Origin: Galerina marginata
Lineage: Eukaryota > Basidiomycota > Agaricomycetes > Agaricales > Galerinaceae
DNA length: 64,000 nt
Reading direction: 5' to 3'
Assembly (NCBI GenBank): GCA_023014335.1
Contig: JAECYW010000005.1
Span: forward strand, 1,550,001-1,614,000
The notes beneath the pieces are model-generated. The model saw only the letters and a list, made by a program, of their open reading frames with translations. It was not told the origin of the DNA and made no database searches. How positions within the stretch are numbered: position 1 is the first letter of the stretch; each line of letters opens with the position of its first letter. The position numbers and the translations under genes are program-made. Positions 1 through 11,438 of the stretch are shown piece after piece.

Positions 1-3000
1 GAGAGGAGTCCTCTGCACTTCAGACTCTTGTCACCAACTTACGCAACCACGAGGGAAATGGAGAAATGATCGAGACCCGAGGAGACATGAACTCGGACAC
101 CGACCTACTTCATGAACTGCGTATACGTGTGGAATCGATTTCTTCATCCTTGTCATCGAGCGACGCCGTGCTTGTCAAAGCACTTGTCTCGCTGCTATCA
201 GACCTCAATCGCCTATCCGAAATCCAAGCTAATACATCACTTGTACCCAGTCACAGCCTGGACGTGGAAACTTCAAGTATTTTGGAAGCCCCGCCGCCCA
301 TTGACGTGTTTGATACCTTAACTCGTCAGTTAAGTGACCTGCAAATAGAACGTCTTTCCTCGCAAGCCGCCCTCCTTGCACCCGGCGCATCCCCTCTGGT
401 CGTCGTCGAAACGGCGCTGTTGTGGTCCCGAATCGACTCGGAACTTGAAAACGTTGTTGCCATGTGCAAACAGCGCACAGAAGCATTGCCCAAGTTCACC
501 CACGACCACCTTCCACCGCAGTACGACGTGGCAGACTATGATCTCGAGAACCCACCAGATTACGACATGGGAGGACGCTCATCATTCGATGATAGCAAAA
601 CCAAATCCGGCCATTCCCAACAGATGACCTCGTCTCGTCAAGCTGATGAAAAGATGAGGCTGGATCTCGAATCAGTGGCTATGGCTATTGACAGGCTGTA
701 TCTCGTCGCACCACAGCTGCACAATCAAAGAGTGGAGCTTAAGTCGACTAAACTGGCGCAGATGGAGAAGGCGAGGCGAGAGGGTCAAGTGGCGAGCACA
801 TCGATGCAATCGGTAGGGCGTGGAAAAGGCAAGGAGCGGGATGTTAGAGACTTGGAGAACCTTCTGGACATGATCGGGAGAGCGTCTGAACGGACGCTCA
901 AGAGCCAGTCCGTTATGTTGGACGGAAATATGCAAACGAGATTGGAACGAGCTAAACGTCGGGAATCAGCCAAGGTCCGTCCGTCTGTCGAACATACAGG
1001 TTATGTATCTAATTATAATGACTATTCCAGCGAGATGCATTCGTTGAACAGCTTTTCCGCCATTCAGAAGCGGGTAGAATTCACGGACAGGATGCTGTAT
1101 TACCAAAAACAAAGGATCCAGAAGCATTGCTGACTCTACCTGAGTTCATGCGGGAACCTCTTCCTCAATCCGAACGACAAAAAGACGCAAACGCCCTCCT
1201 TACACTTCCTGAATTCGTCAGGGAATCAATACCCCCGCACATGGCGCAAACTGATCAAGAGGAAGCAACTATCTCTCCTAAAACTCTCAAAATCAAGGAA
1301 GACAAGAGACGGCGAAGCTTGTCTGCGCCACCTCTCGCATGGCTTCGGTCTTCATCATCGAGGCTCTCACTTTCTTCGTCTAGCAACAGTAGTTCGTCCT
1401 CGAAAGGGAAATCTAAGGCGTCACAAAATCAGGGTAAGTTTTGATCCTTCAATTAAATATCATCTTGTTTATCTTTCTTTTCTTGCAGTATTTGACGTCG
1501 TCTATGTTGCCGAGAACCACGAAAACCTTCACCATACCCTCGTGTTCGTAGCAGTGACGAAGGTCAAACCTGGCACTGAAGTGCAGGCAGAGGTGTTGCC
1601 GCCTTTCTTGGATCCTTCGTCGGAAGCTGGTGATCATCTTGTTGTGAAAGCCGGCACATATTCCTCCTTACCCCTCATGTTGCCCACACACACCACTCCT
1701 GGCTCAAAGGAAGTGCGAGCGCAAAGCGGCCATTATGAGGTGAAACTTATGAATCAAGCCTCAAGTTCGTCGTTGGAGCAAAACGAACACACCTCCGCAC
1801 CCCTCCTTGACGCATCCCAACTCACTTCCATTAACCCGACATCCTTCCTCTGCGCATCGTGTTCTCTTCCTTTGATTCAGTCTTCGAGGGTGGAAACGTA
1901 CCGGGATCTGCCCTCTGAGCATTGGGAAGAGCTGGTGGAAGCGTGGATGTGTCACAGTGATCAGAAGCTTCACGAGCAGGTTTCTAAGCATGGAAAGCGA
2001 GGATTCTGGCCCTCACCGGGACAGGCACTAGTTGGCGGAAGCTATATATTGTTTGAGGAGTCCGCGATGAACACGAATAACCTACATTTGACCTCGGAGC
2101 CAAAAGTGCGTATTTTGAATTAATTCTTTCCCTTTTCTCCTTTTGCTCGGACGGAAAGAAGACTGGCGTTGGGTTCCTACCGACGGCTGTCATTGACTGC
2201 GATCTGACCATCACCGTGACTAGCTGGTTTCCTCGGAATCCAGTTGGTTTCGGTTGAGCGGACAGACACGGTCAGTGCAGCTTTTCAGTTGATACAAAAT
2301 GTCCTAAATGAAGACACTAGTCAGCTACTCTTTCAAACAACTCTCATGCTGAAAAAGGTCGACTTCATGGGAGCTACGCTTGAGGGCACAATGCTTTTTC
2401 TTTTCCTTCTTTCTTCGGAGCAGTGTCATTTACACTTACTGACCACTGTGCAACTGTTTAGCATGACGACAACTGGCAACTTACGAGGTGTCTATGCGGT
2501 GCTATTATCGGTCGGTGTCAAGAAAAGGAGTTGGACCAAGGAGATACGACAGTGTTTAGGGTTCTCAAATACGCTGTCCGCCCAGTCAGCCTCACAGCCG
2601 AGTGAGTTATCTTTGCTCAAGCAACGATGCTTTATTGATGTGGTGATAGACCTCTGAAAATCCCGTTGTCCGCCTTCATTGTGGAAGACATGACAGAATT
2701 TGTCCAAGCACACGCTTCCTATCGTTTTGTCATTCAGGACGAAGAGGAAGAAAAACCTAGGATTTTGGTGAGTATTTTCAAACCATCCTTGGTTTATCAG
2801 AAACTGATGTGACTGTCAGATCTGGTTATTCAAACCAAGGATTCGCCTAGCGTATACGACTCCTTCATCGCGCGCCATCCCGAAGAGCGCCAACATTATA
2901 GCAGCCAAGGTTCTGTATAAACTCCTCAAACCATCGGATGGGCCAACGGAAGCCACCACCGATATAAAAAGGTGAGTTCGAGATATCCAATTCATGAAAC

Positions 3001-3182
3001 CTCCTGACTGTTCCATCAGTATTTTGAACAAATACCCTGGGTTCCCTCAGGCAGAATATCTCTCATACCCCATGTCCATATGTCGCCGTCTCGCGGCCTT
3101 GTTGAAGGAGAGCAATTCCGCATATCCTGAGAGCCTGCGGATGATGACTGGTCTCGAGGTTGGGTGGCTACAGCGTGTTTGA
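1..3182 (+). CDS. UBE3D/Ipa1-like protein (HECT_2 domain), 5' partial
   Basis: The frame is open to the left edge, so the gene starts outside the window; the ATG at 66 is internal. Exons I can support are 1-999, 1068-1433, 1489-2105 and 2462 onward, then three more ending at the stop at 3180-3182. The C-terminal half matches the HECT-like E2-binding family (human UBE3D, yeast Ipa1). It has a C-x-x-C pair, then RDLPSEHWEELVEAWMCH, the segment RCLCGAIIGRC, and the closing block GLEVGWLQRV. Family members bind ubiquitin E2 enzymes; Ipa1 is linked to mRNA 3'-end processing. The roughly 480 residues before that domain are low-complexity and coiled-coil-like and I could not assign them; a motif LLTLPEF occurs twice there. 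The 2106-2461 intron (356 nt) is far longer than its neighbours. The domain call is fairly sure; activity as a ligase is inference. Confidence 0.75.
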
Positions 3183-3446
3183 TCTCTGGACTCTTTCTCT
3201 ACGACCGGCTTACTTCTATGGGACTACCATCATGAGCTTACACCAAGCAGTTTTGTTAGATACTTTTTTTGTCTTCCTCAGTTATCTTAGCACTTGTAGA
3301 GTATATGTACTGATGTATTAGACATTCTTATCTCATTTGGGCAGGTGCCTCCAGTTCACTTAGATACAATTCGAATTTGTCTTCATACTAATATAATTGT
3401 TTTCATTTCATCTCAACCGGATACTGGTACATGCGGAAGATAAATG

Positions 3447-4642
3447 TCAGATCCCCCACATTAGATTTGTGTCGTTCAAGAAGTTCAATATAACTTGAAA
3501 ATACCTATAACGATACATGCAATTCAGTAATGAAAGCCTACAATGCGTACTTCACCACCTACCTCTCAGGTTCCTCGAACTCGGGAAGGTGTGTGCTGTT
3601 TTGGATTTCAACCCATTTGATCTTCGGAATGTTCAAAACAAACGGGATGCATGAAATTTCCTGTACTTCGTCTTCGGAACCAGAAATGAGGAGGGTGGGA
3701 TATGGTATTTTATGAAGAATATCCACAACAGACCAGTCCTTCAGGCTCCCGACGATGCTGAATTCAGATGGTCCCCACCTGGAACAAAGATCATGAAAAT
3801 GATTTATTTTATAATGTGAGAGACGTACATGGCATGATAAACCGTGGGGTTTGCAAGCGCGCAAGCGAAGGTCGCATTCAGGTCTTCGGGCCATGGATCG
3901 ACCGTGCAGACGTGTTTCTTGTAGAACATCTGTGTCGCTTCTTGGTATTCCTTGGCCTCAAAAGTGCCCTCTGCTTCATGTTTACGTATGGTCTCCGCGA
4001 ATCCAGGAGGAAACTTGTCGAGCAATGCCTCAATGCCGGTGATCATCAACGGTATGGAGGCAGGGGAACTGGCGATGACAAGGCGCTTTAAACCCTTAGG
4101 GGTCCGGGTGGCTGCATATTGAGCGGCTAGCATTCCTACAGATGAAAATGTGAGTAATACTCGTTGAGGGCCGCGTCATCCGTACCTCCCCATGACTGCC
4201 CGAGTAGGTCGAAGTCATCGTGTATCCCGAGAGCCTGCAAGATGTTGTCGAGCTCATCCATGAACAACTCGGGTGTCCAAAATTCCTTGGGGACACCCGG
4301 GCAATGAGAGGATGCGCCATTGCCTATCTGATCGTAAAATAGGACAGGGATGCTAGAACCGGTATTAGCACAGTTCTGAGCCCCTTTGAAGAAGGACTAT
4401 TACCCTGCTTTCTCGAAGATAGTTTTGTGAGGGCTGAGGATTAATGTTAGCGACCTCGACCTTCATCCACAAGAGGACAACTCGACGAACAGCATGTAAT
4501 GATGGCTCATTCCTGGGCCGCCATGGAGTGCTACAACAGGCCGGTGTCCACTGTTCTTGAGGTCGCCATAAACTTTGTACCAGGTTTGGTAGGTTTCTGA
4601 TCCTACTTTAAAGTCGACCTTCCCTGTAGATTCGGCACCCAT
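3447..4642 (-). CDS. Proline iminopeptidase-like alpha/beta hydrolase, copy A
   Basis: An alpha/beta hydrolase of the peptidase S33 proline iminopeptidase/amidase type. The oxyanion-loop motif VVALHGGPGMSHHYML is near the N-terminus. The nucleophile elbow is GQSWGGML, the acid lies in SGSEDEV and the catalytic histidine in STHLPEFEE, so the triad looks complete. The start at 4642 matches copy B. The donor after HHYML is GTTCGT, weaker than copy B's GTTAGT. A donor just after the codons for EEPE gives a last exon ending at 3447-3449; reading on without splicing meets a stop at once. Family members cleave N-terminal proline or hydrolyse small amides or esters; the substrate here is unknown. No signal peptide is visible, so it is probably cytosolic. 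It is the downstream member of a tandem pair and shares about 85 of 100 residues with copy B in the cap region. Confidence 0.82.
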
Positions 4643-5203
4643 TGTTGACGAAAGAATCAGGAAACACCTAGGAGTCGGTAAACACTATCGTGGTCCTAGA
4701 TGGATATTCAAACTCTCTTCGACTGTGCTGTGTGTCGTGATTCTAATTGTGTTCGCTTTTCGCATTCCTGTGAACATCAGGCTAGGAAAGTTAAAATCCG
4801 TATCTTCAATGCATGCTTGACATGCAGGAACAAACGTCCTGACCGGCAGCCATTTCATTTCGCTTTTCTGCGAATATAGGGACCCTCCATTGCTGCAACT
4901 TGACGAAAAGCGAGTTCAACGAGGGACGAACTGAGCTCAGGCTGAATGCTCTGTGTGTGTGTGAACAAGCAAGCTTAATTGACTCGGATGTCATAGTCAC
5001 CGGTTTGAGGTTGATCCAGACTAAATTTGGTCTTGATTGATTATAAGCGTCATTGTCAACGAGGTTGCACGGAAAAGTCCCAGGGATGGTTAGTGCTTCC
5101 AGTCGACTTAGATACAGTTTCAAAGTTGCCTCGATATATGATTGTTTTCATTTCACCTCGACCGAACAGCATTACATGCAAAGGTATGTCCCACACCCCC
5201 GCC

Positions 5204-6378
5204 TTATACTTTCGTATCCTTCAAAAAACTCAAGATGACTCGGAAATACCTATAACAACTCAGTAACACAAGGCTCCACGATGTATCTGAGCACGTACCT
5301 CTCGGGTTCCTCAAACTCAGGAAGGTGAGTACTGTTTTGAAATTCCACCCATTTGATCTTCGGGATATTCAAGAAGAACGGAATGCATGAAATTTCTTGT
5401 ACTTCGTCCTCGGGAGCTGAAATGAGGAGGGTTGGACACGGTATCTTGTGAAGAATGTCTACGATAGACCAGTCCTTCAGACTTCCGACGATGCTGAATT
5501 CAGATGGTCCTAACCTGGAAATAACAAGATAAATCAGAAGTGTGCCATTTATGATTAGAGAAACTTACATGGCATGGTAAACTGTGGGGTTTGCAAGGGC
5601 ACATGCGAAGGTCGCGTTCAACTCCTCGGGCCAGGGGTCAACGGTGCAGATGTGTTTCTTGTAGAAAACTTGCGTGGCCTCTTGGTATTCCTTCGCCTCG
5701 AAAGTGCCTGCCGCCTCGTGCTTGTGTATAGTCTCGACAAACTCCGGGGGGAATCTGCTGAGCAAGATCTCAGTTCCAGCGATCATCAGCGGCACGGATG
5801 CAGGTGAGTTGGCGATGATCAGGCGTTTTAAACCTTTTGGCGTACGAGTGGCAGCGTATTGAGCGGCTAACATCCCTAGGAGGAAATGAGCAAGTGTGCG
5901 TTGAAGAGCTCGTCATCCGCACCTCCCCATGACTGCCCAAGTAGGTCAAAGTCATCGTATATTCCCAGAGCTTGCAGGATGTTGTCGAGCTCATCCATGA
6001 ACAACTCGGGTGTCCAAAACTCCTTAGGGACTCCCGGACAATGAGAGGATGCACCATTGCCTATCTGATCGTAGAACAGGACAGGTATGCTAAAATGGGC
6101 ATCAGCTCAGCTTCGAGTTCACACAGAAGGAAAGAGTATTACTCTTCTTGTTCGTAGATAGTTTTGTGAGGCCTAAGAATTATTAGCGACCTCGATCTTG
6201 AACCGCGAGAGAACGACTTGACTAACAGCATGTAATGATGGCTCATTCCTGGGCCACCATGGACGGCGACGACAGGACGGTGTTCACTGTTCTTGAGGTC
6301 GCCATAAACTTTGTACCAGGTCTGGTAGGTTTCTGACCCGACTTTGAAGTCGACCTTTCCTGTAGATTCGGCAACCAT
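5204..6378 (-). CDS. Proline iminopeptidase-like alpha/beta hydrolase, copy B
   Basis: Tandem paralogue of the hydrolase at 3447-4642, same strand and same intron positions. It starts MVAESTGKVDFKVGSE at 6378, carries VVAVHGGPGMSHHYML, the nucleophile elbow GQSWGGML, the acid in SAPEDEV and the histidine in STHLPEFEE. Splicing of GTTAGT...CTTAG after HHYML restores the expected PHKTI. The last intron (GTACGT...TTATAG) gives a C-terminus ERYFRVILSFLKDTKV with the stop at 5204-5206. All catalytic elements are present, so both copies look functional. The upstream sequence also resembles that of copy A, so the promoter was probably duplicated too. Substrate unknown. Confidence 0.84.
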
Positions 6379-6870
6379 TGTCGACGATGTAAATCAAGAA
6401 CACTTGGGAGTCTAAAACGACTCGGGCTCTGCCACTATCGAATTTCCGGCAGGATATCCAAGTCCCTTCCACTGTATCCTGTGTATCTCTAATTTTGTAC
6501 ATCCATACCTGTGAACATCAACCCAGAAAAGTCAACATTGGCATCTCTTCTGCATGGTCCACATGTATGAACAAGATTTCTAACCCATAGTTCTTTTCTG
6601 TTTTGGTGGACAAAAAGACCTGCCACAGCAGGGAACTAGTGGACTTGACGGAAAGGAGCACCAAAGATAATGGAACTGAGCTGAGTGTGTGGGTGGGAGT
6701 AGAAAAGGAAAGTGCGCCTCGTAAGCGACTATTACGATATCGGTCCGGTACTCCCGCTAGACCAAGGTCGTACCAAGTTACTTCAAGAGCGAGGGGATTT
6801 TGTCTGGGAGCCTCAAGTTCATTCTCGATCAATGACGTTGAATATGTCAAAATTGTCAATTAAAATATGA

Positions 6871-7156
6871 GAGCAGGATATCATGTCAATAAATCTGAAG
6901 TGTCATAAGAGGACACCCAGGTTGGCCTCCTATATAGTGGCTCTCCTACCGCAAAACACCGTCGAGTCACTGGTCGAGGGCAATATAGAGCGACCAGTTG
7001 TACTATAGGTAGTCTCTTTGATATTACTGACGTCTGACAAAGAATTTCCATTTTGTATACGCTTCTCCGAAATGAAAACCTCCTGGCAGGCCTATAGCTG
7101 GTTCATTATATCGTGAATACATTTGGAAGACAACATAGAACCCAAAAACGCACTGC
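6871..7156. other. Intergenic, nothing identified
   Basis: This is the stretch between the duplicated hydrolase promoter and the 3' end of the ATP10 gene. It is AT-rich and I see no coding exon or RNA gene in it. Confidence 0.5.
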
Positions 7157-8264
7157 CTACGCTGTCGCCTTTTTTACGGCCAGCGGCGGCAGATCTTCCT
7201 CCAGACGAGCAGTTTCCGGAATCTGGTCGGCCAGTTTCTCCTCCAGTCTTTTCAACAGAACGCCTGTACAACTCTCGAGAGACTGAGCCTCTTGCAGCGT
7301 GGCGTCCGCAGAACCGCCCCAACGAACCCTGAGGTGCTCGTCGATCAGATACACATAGCCAACTTTGCTGTTCGTCATGCTCAATGGGTCCCGGAGGTAC
7401 TCCATATTTTGATTTGATATCAGGTAATTGGATTGTTGTTCTGTTGGAACGGAGGCGCGGAGGGATCGCGCGAATAGTTTGACAAGGAATGATTTCAGGA
7501 GGTTTTCTTGCACGTTGATTTGTATGTATTGATAGAGGGGATTTTGGGAGTAGCGGAGGTTGGTCCCGTAGGTGAAGGATTTTGCGTGAGCCTAGACGGT
7601 AGTGGATGAGTTAAAGAGCTGCAAGGGAAGTAGGTGGAAACGTACCTCAGATATTTGTGTTCCGAGCATGGCGAGTACCGTTATGCGACCAAAGCACATA
7701 GTTGTCGTATCTTTCTTCGTGCCATTGTCCAAAGTTGTTCCAGTAATATTTGGTAGGTACAGGGATTTCTGACATCGCGGGTCAGACCTGGATTTGTTTA
7801 ATTCCAGATGGAGAGTGGACTTACATCTTCACGAATGAGAACCTTGGGTGCGATCCACGTTTTACCACCGTGTTTCCTCGTCATATTAAGGTCGTGGAAG
7901 TACCCTTTACTTGCTTCCTTAATTCTAAGAGTAAAAGTTAGGCCAGAATCCAAGGAGGTTTTAAGAATCGCCCTTACAAGTGCCTCCGCTGTGCCGTCAG
8001 ACTCTCCGTTTCCATATAATCTTTCACTCTTTCCATCCGCGATCTGACGACTGTAGTAGGCCGCTGTCTTACACCCAAAGGTCGATTGAGAGGCGGTAGC
8101 GGTTGGTCTTTCGGGTCCGGAGCTGGTGCATCTTTCTTGGCCTTGCTGGTGTCATTTTGGAGCCTTAGGCTGGACGAGGCATGTAAAGTGCGCCGCAGAC
8201 ATATATGTTGCCTAGGGTAAGCCGTGAGGAATTTACGAAGCTGCCATGAAGGGACTATCGACAT
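7157..8264 (-). CDS. ATP10: Mitochondrial ATP synthase assembly factor Atp10
   Basis: Spliced gene for the ATP10 family, the inner-membrane chaperone that assists assembly of subunit 6 into the Fo part of mitochondrial ATP synthase. The start at 8264 gives a leader MSIVPSWQLRKFLTAYPRQH, rich in Arg and Ser with few acidic residues, typical of a mitochondrial presequence; an in-frame ATG at 8315 would add 17 residues. Diagnostic segments are GYFHDLNMTRKHGGKTWIAP in exon 2, MCFGRITVLAMLGTQISE in exon 3, and SKVGYVYLIDEHLRVRWGGS near the C-terminus. Introns are short (for example GTAAGGGCG...CTCTTAG). The stop is at 7157-7159. It is transcribed divergently from histone H2A across 172 bp. Confidence 0.9.
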
Positions 8265-8436
8265 TATATGGGACCAAGAAGAAGATCCCGGCAAAATTCG
8301 AGACGCGCTGATCACGTGCCCTCCGTGTATGCATATAGACGCGTTTGGTGCGTTTGTTGATCACTAATTCCCTCTTGAACCTGAACCACCACCATCTCCT
8401 CCTCTCTGTGTAATCTGTACCTTTTAAGTTATTAAC
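8265..8436. promoter_or_regulatory. Short divergent promoter between ATP10 and histone H2A
   Basis: Only 172 bp separate the start codons of two divergently transcribed genes, so promoters and both 5' leaders must share this interval. It contains a CACGTG E-box-like hexamer near 8313 and a pyrimidine-rich run just ahead of the H2A ATG. Function is inferred from position only. Confidence 0.5.
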
Positions 8437-9199
8437 ATGGTACGCCTGCTCTTACTACTGTCAGCACACTCATTCTGACGACGTGGACTCCCTCTCGCAG
8501 AGCGGCAAAGGTTGGTCTCAGGCCACTTGGCTCCCACCGCTATTGTGGCAGCGAAATCTGACTCGCCACGATTCTTGCAGGCAAATCTGGCAAATCCGCT
8601 TCCGGTGGTAAGGCTGGTGGAGAGGGCAAATCCCAATCTCGCTCGGCGAAGGCTGGTCTCCAGTTCCCCGTCGGTCGTGTCCACCGTCTCTTGAAGAAGG
8701 GCAACTACGCTCAGCGTGTCGGTGCTGGTGCCCCAGGTGCGATATTCTCCACGTGTTCAGCCGTCGACGGTGCTCACATCTATCGACAGTTTACCTCGCT
8801 GCTGTTCTCGAGTACCTCGCCGCCGAAATTCTTGAACTCGCCGGTAATGCCGCTCGCGATAACAAGAAGCAGCGTATCGTGCCTCGTCATCTGCAGCTCG
8901 CTATCCGTAACGACGAGGAGTATGTTTCAACATTTCTAATGCCATCGATAGCCACTCACTCTCGTGGCAGGTTAAACAGATTGCTCGGCAACGTTGTCAT
9001 CTCCCAGGGTGGTGTCGTACCTCACATTGCCGCTGTAAGATCCAGCCTTGGTCTCCTCATCTTTGTGTACTCATTTCCTTTCCCTCAGGAACTTCTTCCC
9101 AGCAAATCAAGGTGAGAGTAACATGCAGTCATTGCTGATGTCTTACTGACTATGACCGCTTCGTCTAGCAAATCCAAGAAGGACGAGGAGGCTGCTTAA
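8437..9199 (+). CDS. Histone H2A, SQ motif not seen
   Basis: Seven coding exons (8437-8439, 8501-8510, 8581-8736, 8790-8919, 8971-9034, 9089-9111, 9169-9199) sum to 417 nt, 138 residues. The product has the H2A fold: [19 protein letters not shown], then [51 protein letters not shown] and the docking segment. The first coding exon is the ATG alone and the second is 10 nt, together giving M-S-G-K. The tail ends [10 protein letters not shown] and lacks the C-terminal SQ(E/D)-hydrophobic motif that most fungal H2A proteins carry for damage-induced phosphorylation. It packages DNA as an H2A-H2B dimer in the nucleosome. Confidence 0.93.
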
Positions 9200-9583
9200 A
9201 TCTTTGTTTCACATCTATACATCTTCATCTTCGGCTATCCTGTATTCTAAACTAGTTGTTCTGTATTTGTGGCAGATGGAAATGGAGAATGTACTCTAAG
9301 CTTAAACAACATCGTACTTGAGTCTAGTAGGAGCAATTAGGTTATTTGCAGTCATTGACCAGCCATTACTCAGGCTACCCTCAACATGAACGCTTCTCAT
9401 TGTCTAGCGCAGCGATCCCGTATAGCATCAGACTTCCTTTTGCCTCGAAAGGCCTTCCCCTTGTATATTCTGAACCACTACTCGGTCGCAGGAAGTTGGT
9501 ATATTTGTATCTGTTAGGTAACCTTTGTCAAGAAAGTTGAAGAAGCCTTTGGCTTCGTTCACCACGGTGAAAATCCGCAAAAC
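9200..9583. other. Intergenic: H2A 3' region and GT61 promoter
   Basis: 384 bp between the histone H2A stop and the GT61 start. I see no coding exon or RNA gene. Confidence 0.5.
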
Positions 9584-11438
9584 ATGCGCTGGACAGCGCC
9601 GCCCGACAGGCGGGAGATTACCCTCGTCGTCCTATGCCTAACCGTCTATTTCCTGGCCTATAACATCGACGCATCTCTACAAACCCTGGGAATTGATCCA
9701 GCAGCGACACAGGGCGCCGTCTTCAGTCGTCTAGGGCTTGGGAGGTCGAAGGATATTGGCAAGGACGGGCGCAAGCCGCCAGGATGGAGAGATGGCCTCG
9801 AAGGAGCCATATTCGGCGACTGGACGTGGGACGAGGGCCATGTCGCTGGTGACGGCAAGGAGAGGTACCAGCCGAAGGGCACTGGGCGCCACGGCGCGAC
9901 GTGGATGGAGAGGCCGAAGTCCGTCAAGGTGGACGACCAGGCGTTCGGGGACTCGACCGTGGACAATGCGCTGCAGAGGTGGGGGGATGACTTGCCTCAG
10001 ACGCGGCTGGTTAAGCATGTGCCGGGTGCGTTGTGCTTGACAGTACCGCTGTTGTTTACCTTACTGATAGCGCCGGATTTATTTAGGTTATAACATATTG
10101 GACAACGTCTATATTTTCAATGGATCAGTCTATTTAGTCACGGACAGCGCCAGCGCGCTGCCGCACATGTCGTCAATTGTTGAGAGTGCGGGGAATGGAT
10201 TCGGCAAATGGAAAATCCTCTCTTCGGAAGACGCCAGCGATATACTAGGCACCTATGGGTCAACGTACGCCATTTTTTCCTTACGATACAACCATCCCTG
10301 TACTAACGATTGACTGAAATAGTATCCGTGGGGTCTCATGGATGTCGGCAGACTCAAGTCCTCGTAGGTTTTCTCTCCATCGATGTTTTAATCTTTTAAA
10401 AGAATTATAACTCCAGATAATTCTACCCTTTTCGCGCTATGGAGAACATATAGCTCTCTCGACAGAACAATAGACGAAACTGGCCTCACGAAGCTCCCCC
10501 CACCACAACGGCTCATATTCCCTCATAACAACTTCTTCACGGACCCAAACCCTCCATTCGAGCAGTACTGGATAAGACGTGCACGTGTGGACATAGGCTT
10601 CCACCCATATCTCGCGAAAGCTGCCTTGCCGCAACTCACAGTCCAGTACCTCGAAGATTGGGAAGATTACCAAAAGATGGGAGTTCCGTTCGTCTATGAG
10701 CGACTGGTCGTTGCAGACCGGACGGTCGCCTCAAAGGCTGCTCCCGAAGACCTCCCTGTATATTCAACCGCCTTCGACTTGGACGCGTCGGAGCACTGGT
10801 GGGAGCCTGTCCGGAGAAACCTCGCGCAGTATGTTGGAGAATACGAATCGAAACCCAAGGTGAAGAAGGTCGTCACGTATTTGCACACTCAATCTCAGCG
10901 TGGGCCAAAACTTTCGAGCGACGACCACGAGAATCTTGTGAAGGCCTTGGAGAAGATGACGAATTATCAAGGGTACGAACTCCATGTCGTCTCCACCCAA
11001 ACAAGCGAGACGGATTGGGTAGATAGGATGACTGCCATCGTCAAATCCTCTGTGAGTGGGCTTGATATGAATTAACCCTTATCACTTGTGACTTACCCTC
11101 CTTTTACCAGGTCATCCTCAGCGTGCATGGCGACCACCTGATGGATAGCGTCTTCATGCGACCAACACCTCAACCGACGGTCATGGAACTATTCCCTGCT
11201 GATAAATTTGTGCGAGATCGGGAATTCGCTGTGCATTCCGTCGGTTTGCATTATGTGGCTTGGCTTGGCAATCGGTACGTCGAGGATTGCTAGTCCAGAG
11301 ATGGTTATACCTGACGTACGTCTTTGTAGCCAATTTGGCTTCGACCTCCCTCCCGTCTCACCTCCTCATAACGAGGCTATAGAGATTGATATAGAAGCTA
11401 TCGTTCGGTCTATTCATGAATCGCTTGCTCATTCATGA
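9584..11438 (+). CDS. GT61-type glycosyltransferase (DUF563), type II membrane protein
   Basis: Six exons joined by short introns (near 10026, 10269, 10370, 11051 and 11275). The N-terminus has a single membrane anchor, ITLVVLCLTVYFLAYNI, after a short basic cytosolic tail, so the enzyme is probably Golgi or ER resident with a lumenal catalytic part. The C-terminal region has the GT61 pattern: a segment starting SVHGDHLMDSVFMRP, then VMELFPADKFVRDREFAVHS, which corresponds to the nucleotide-sugar binding HGAGLTN-type region of plant xylosyltransferases and EOGT. About 470 residues. Donor and acceptor sugars cannot be told from sequence; a role in fungal wall or protein glycosylation is inference. 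Confidence 0.75.

Larger units (their letters stand above)
3345..6870. repeat. Direct tandem duplication of a whole gene unit (about 1.74 kb, two copies)
   Basis: The unit from about 3345 to 5085 recurs from about 5086 to 6870. Similarity covers more than the two hydrolase genes. The 3' flank matches (3358-3430 versus 5100-5175, both with a block reading TTGTTTTCATTTCA followed by CTCGACCG or a close variant). The 5' flank also matches (around 4770 versus 6510, both with CCTGTGAACATCA). Divergence is modest in exons and larger in flanks, which suggests an old segmental tandem duplication. Exact ends need a dot plot. Confidence 0.75.

Noticed and set aside
9658..10018. Minus-strand frames opposite the GT61 first exon
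   Set aside because: Antisense shadows of a GC-rich coding exon.
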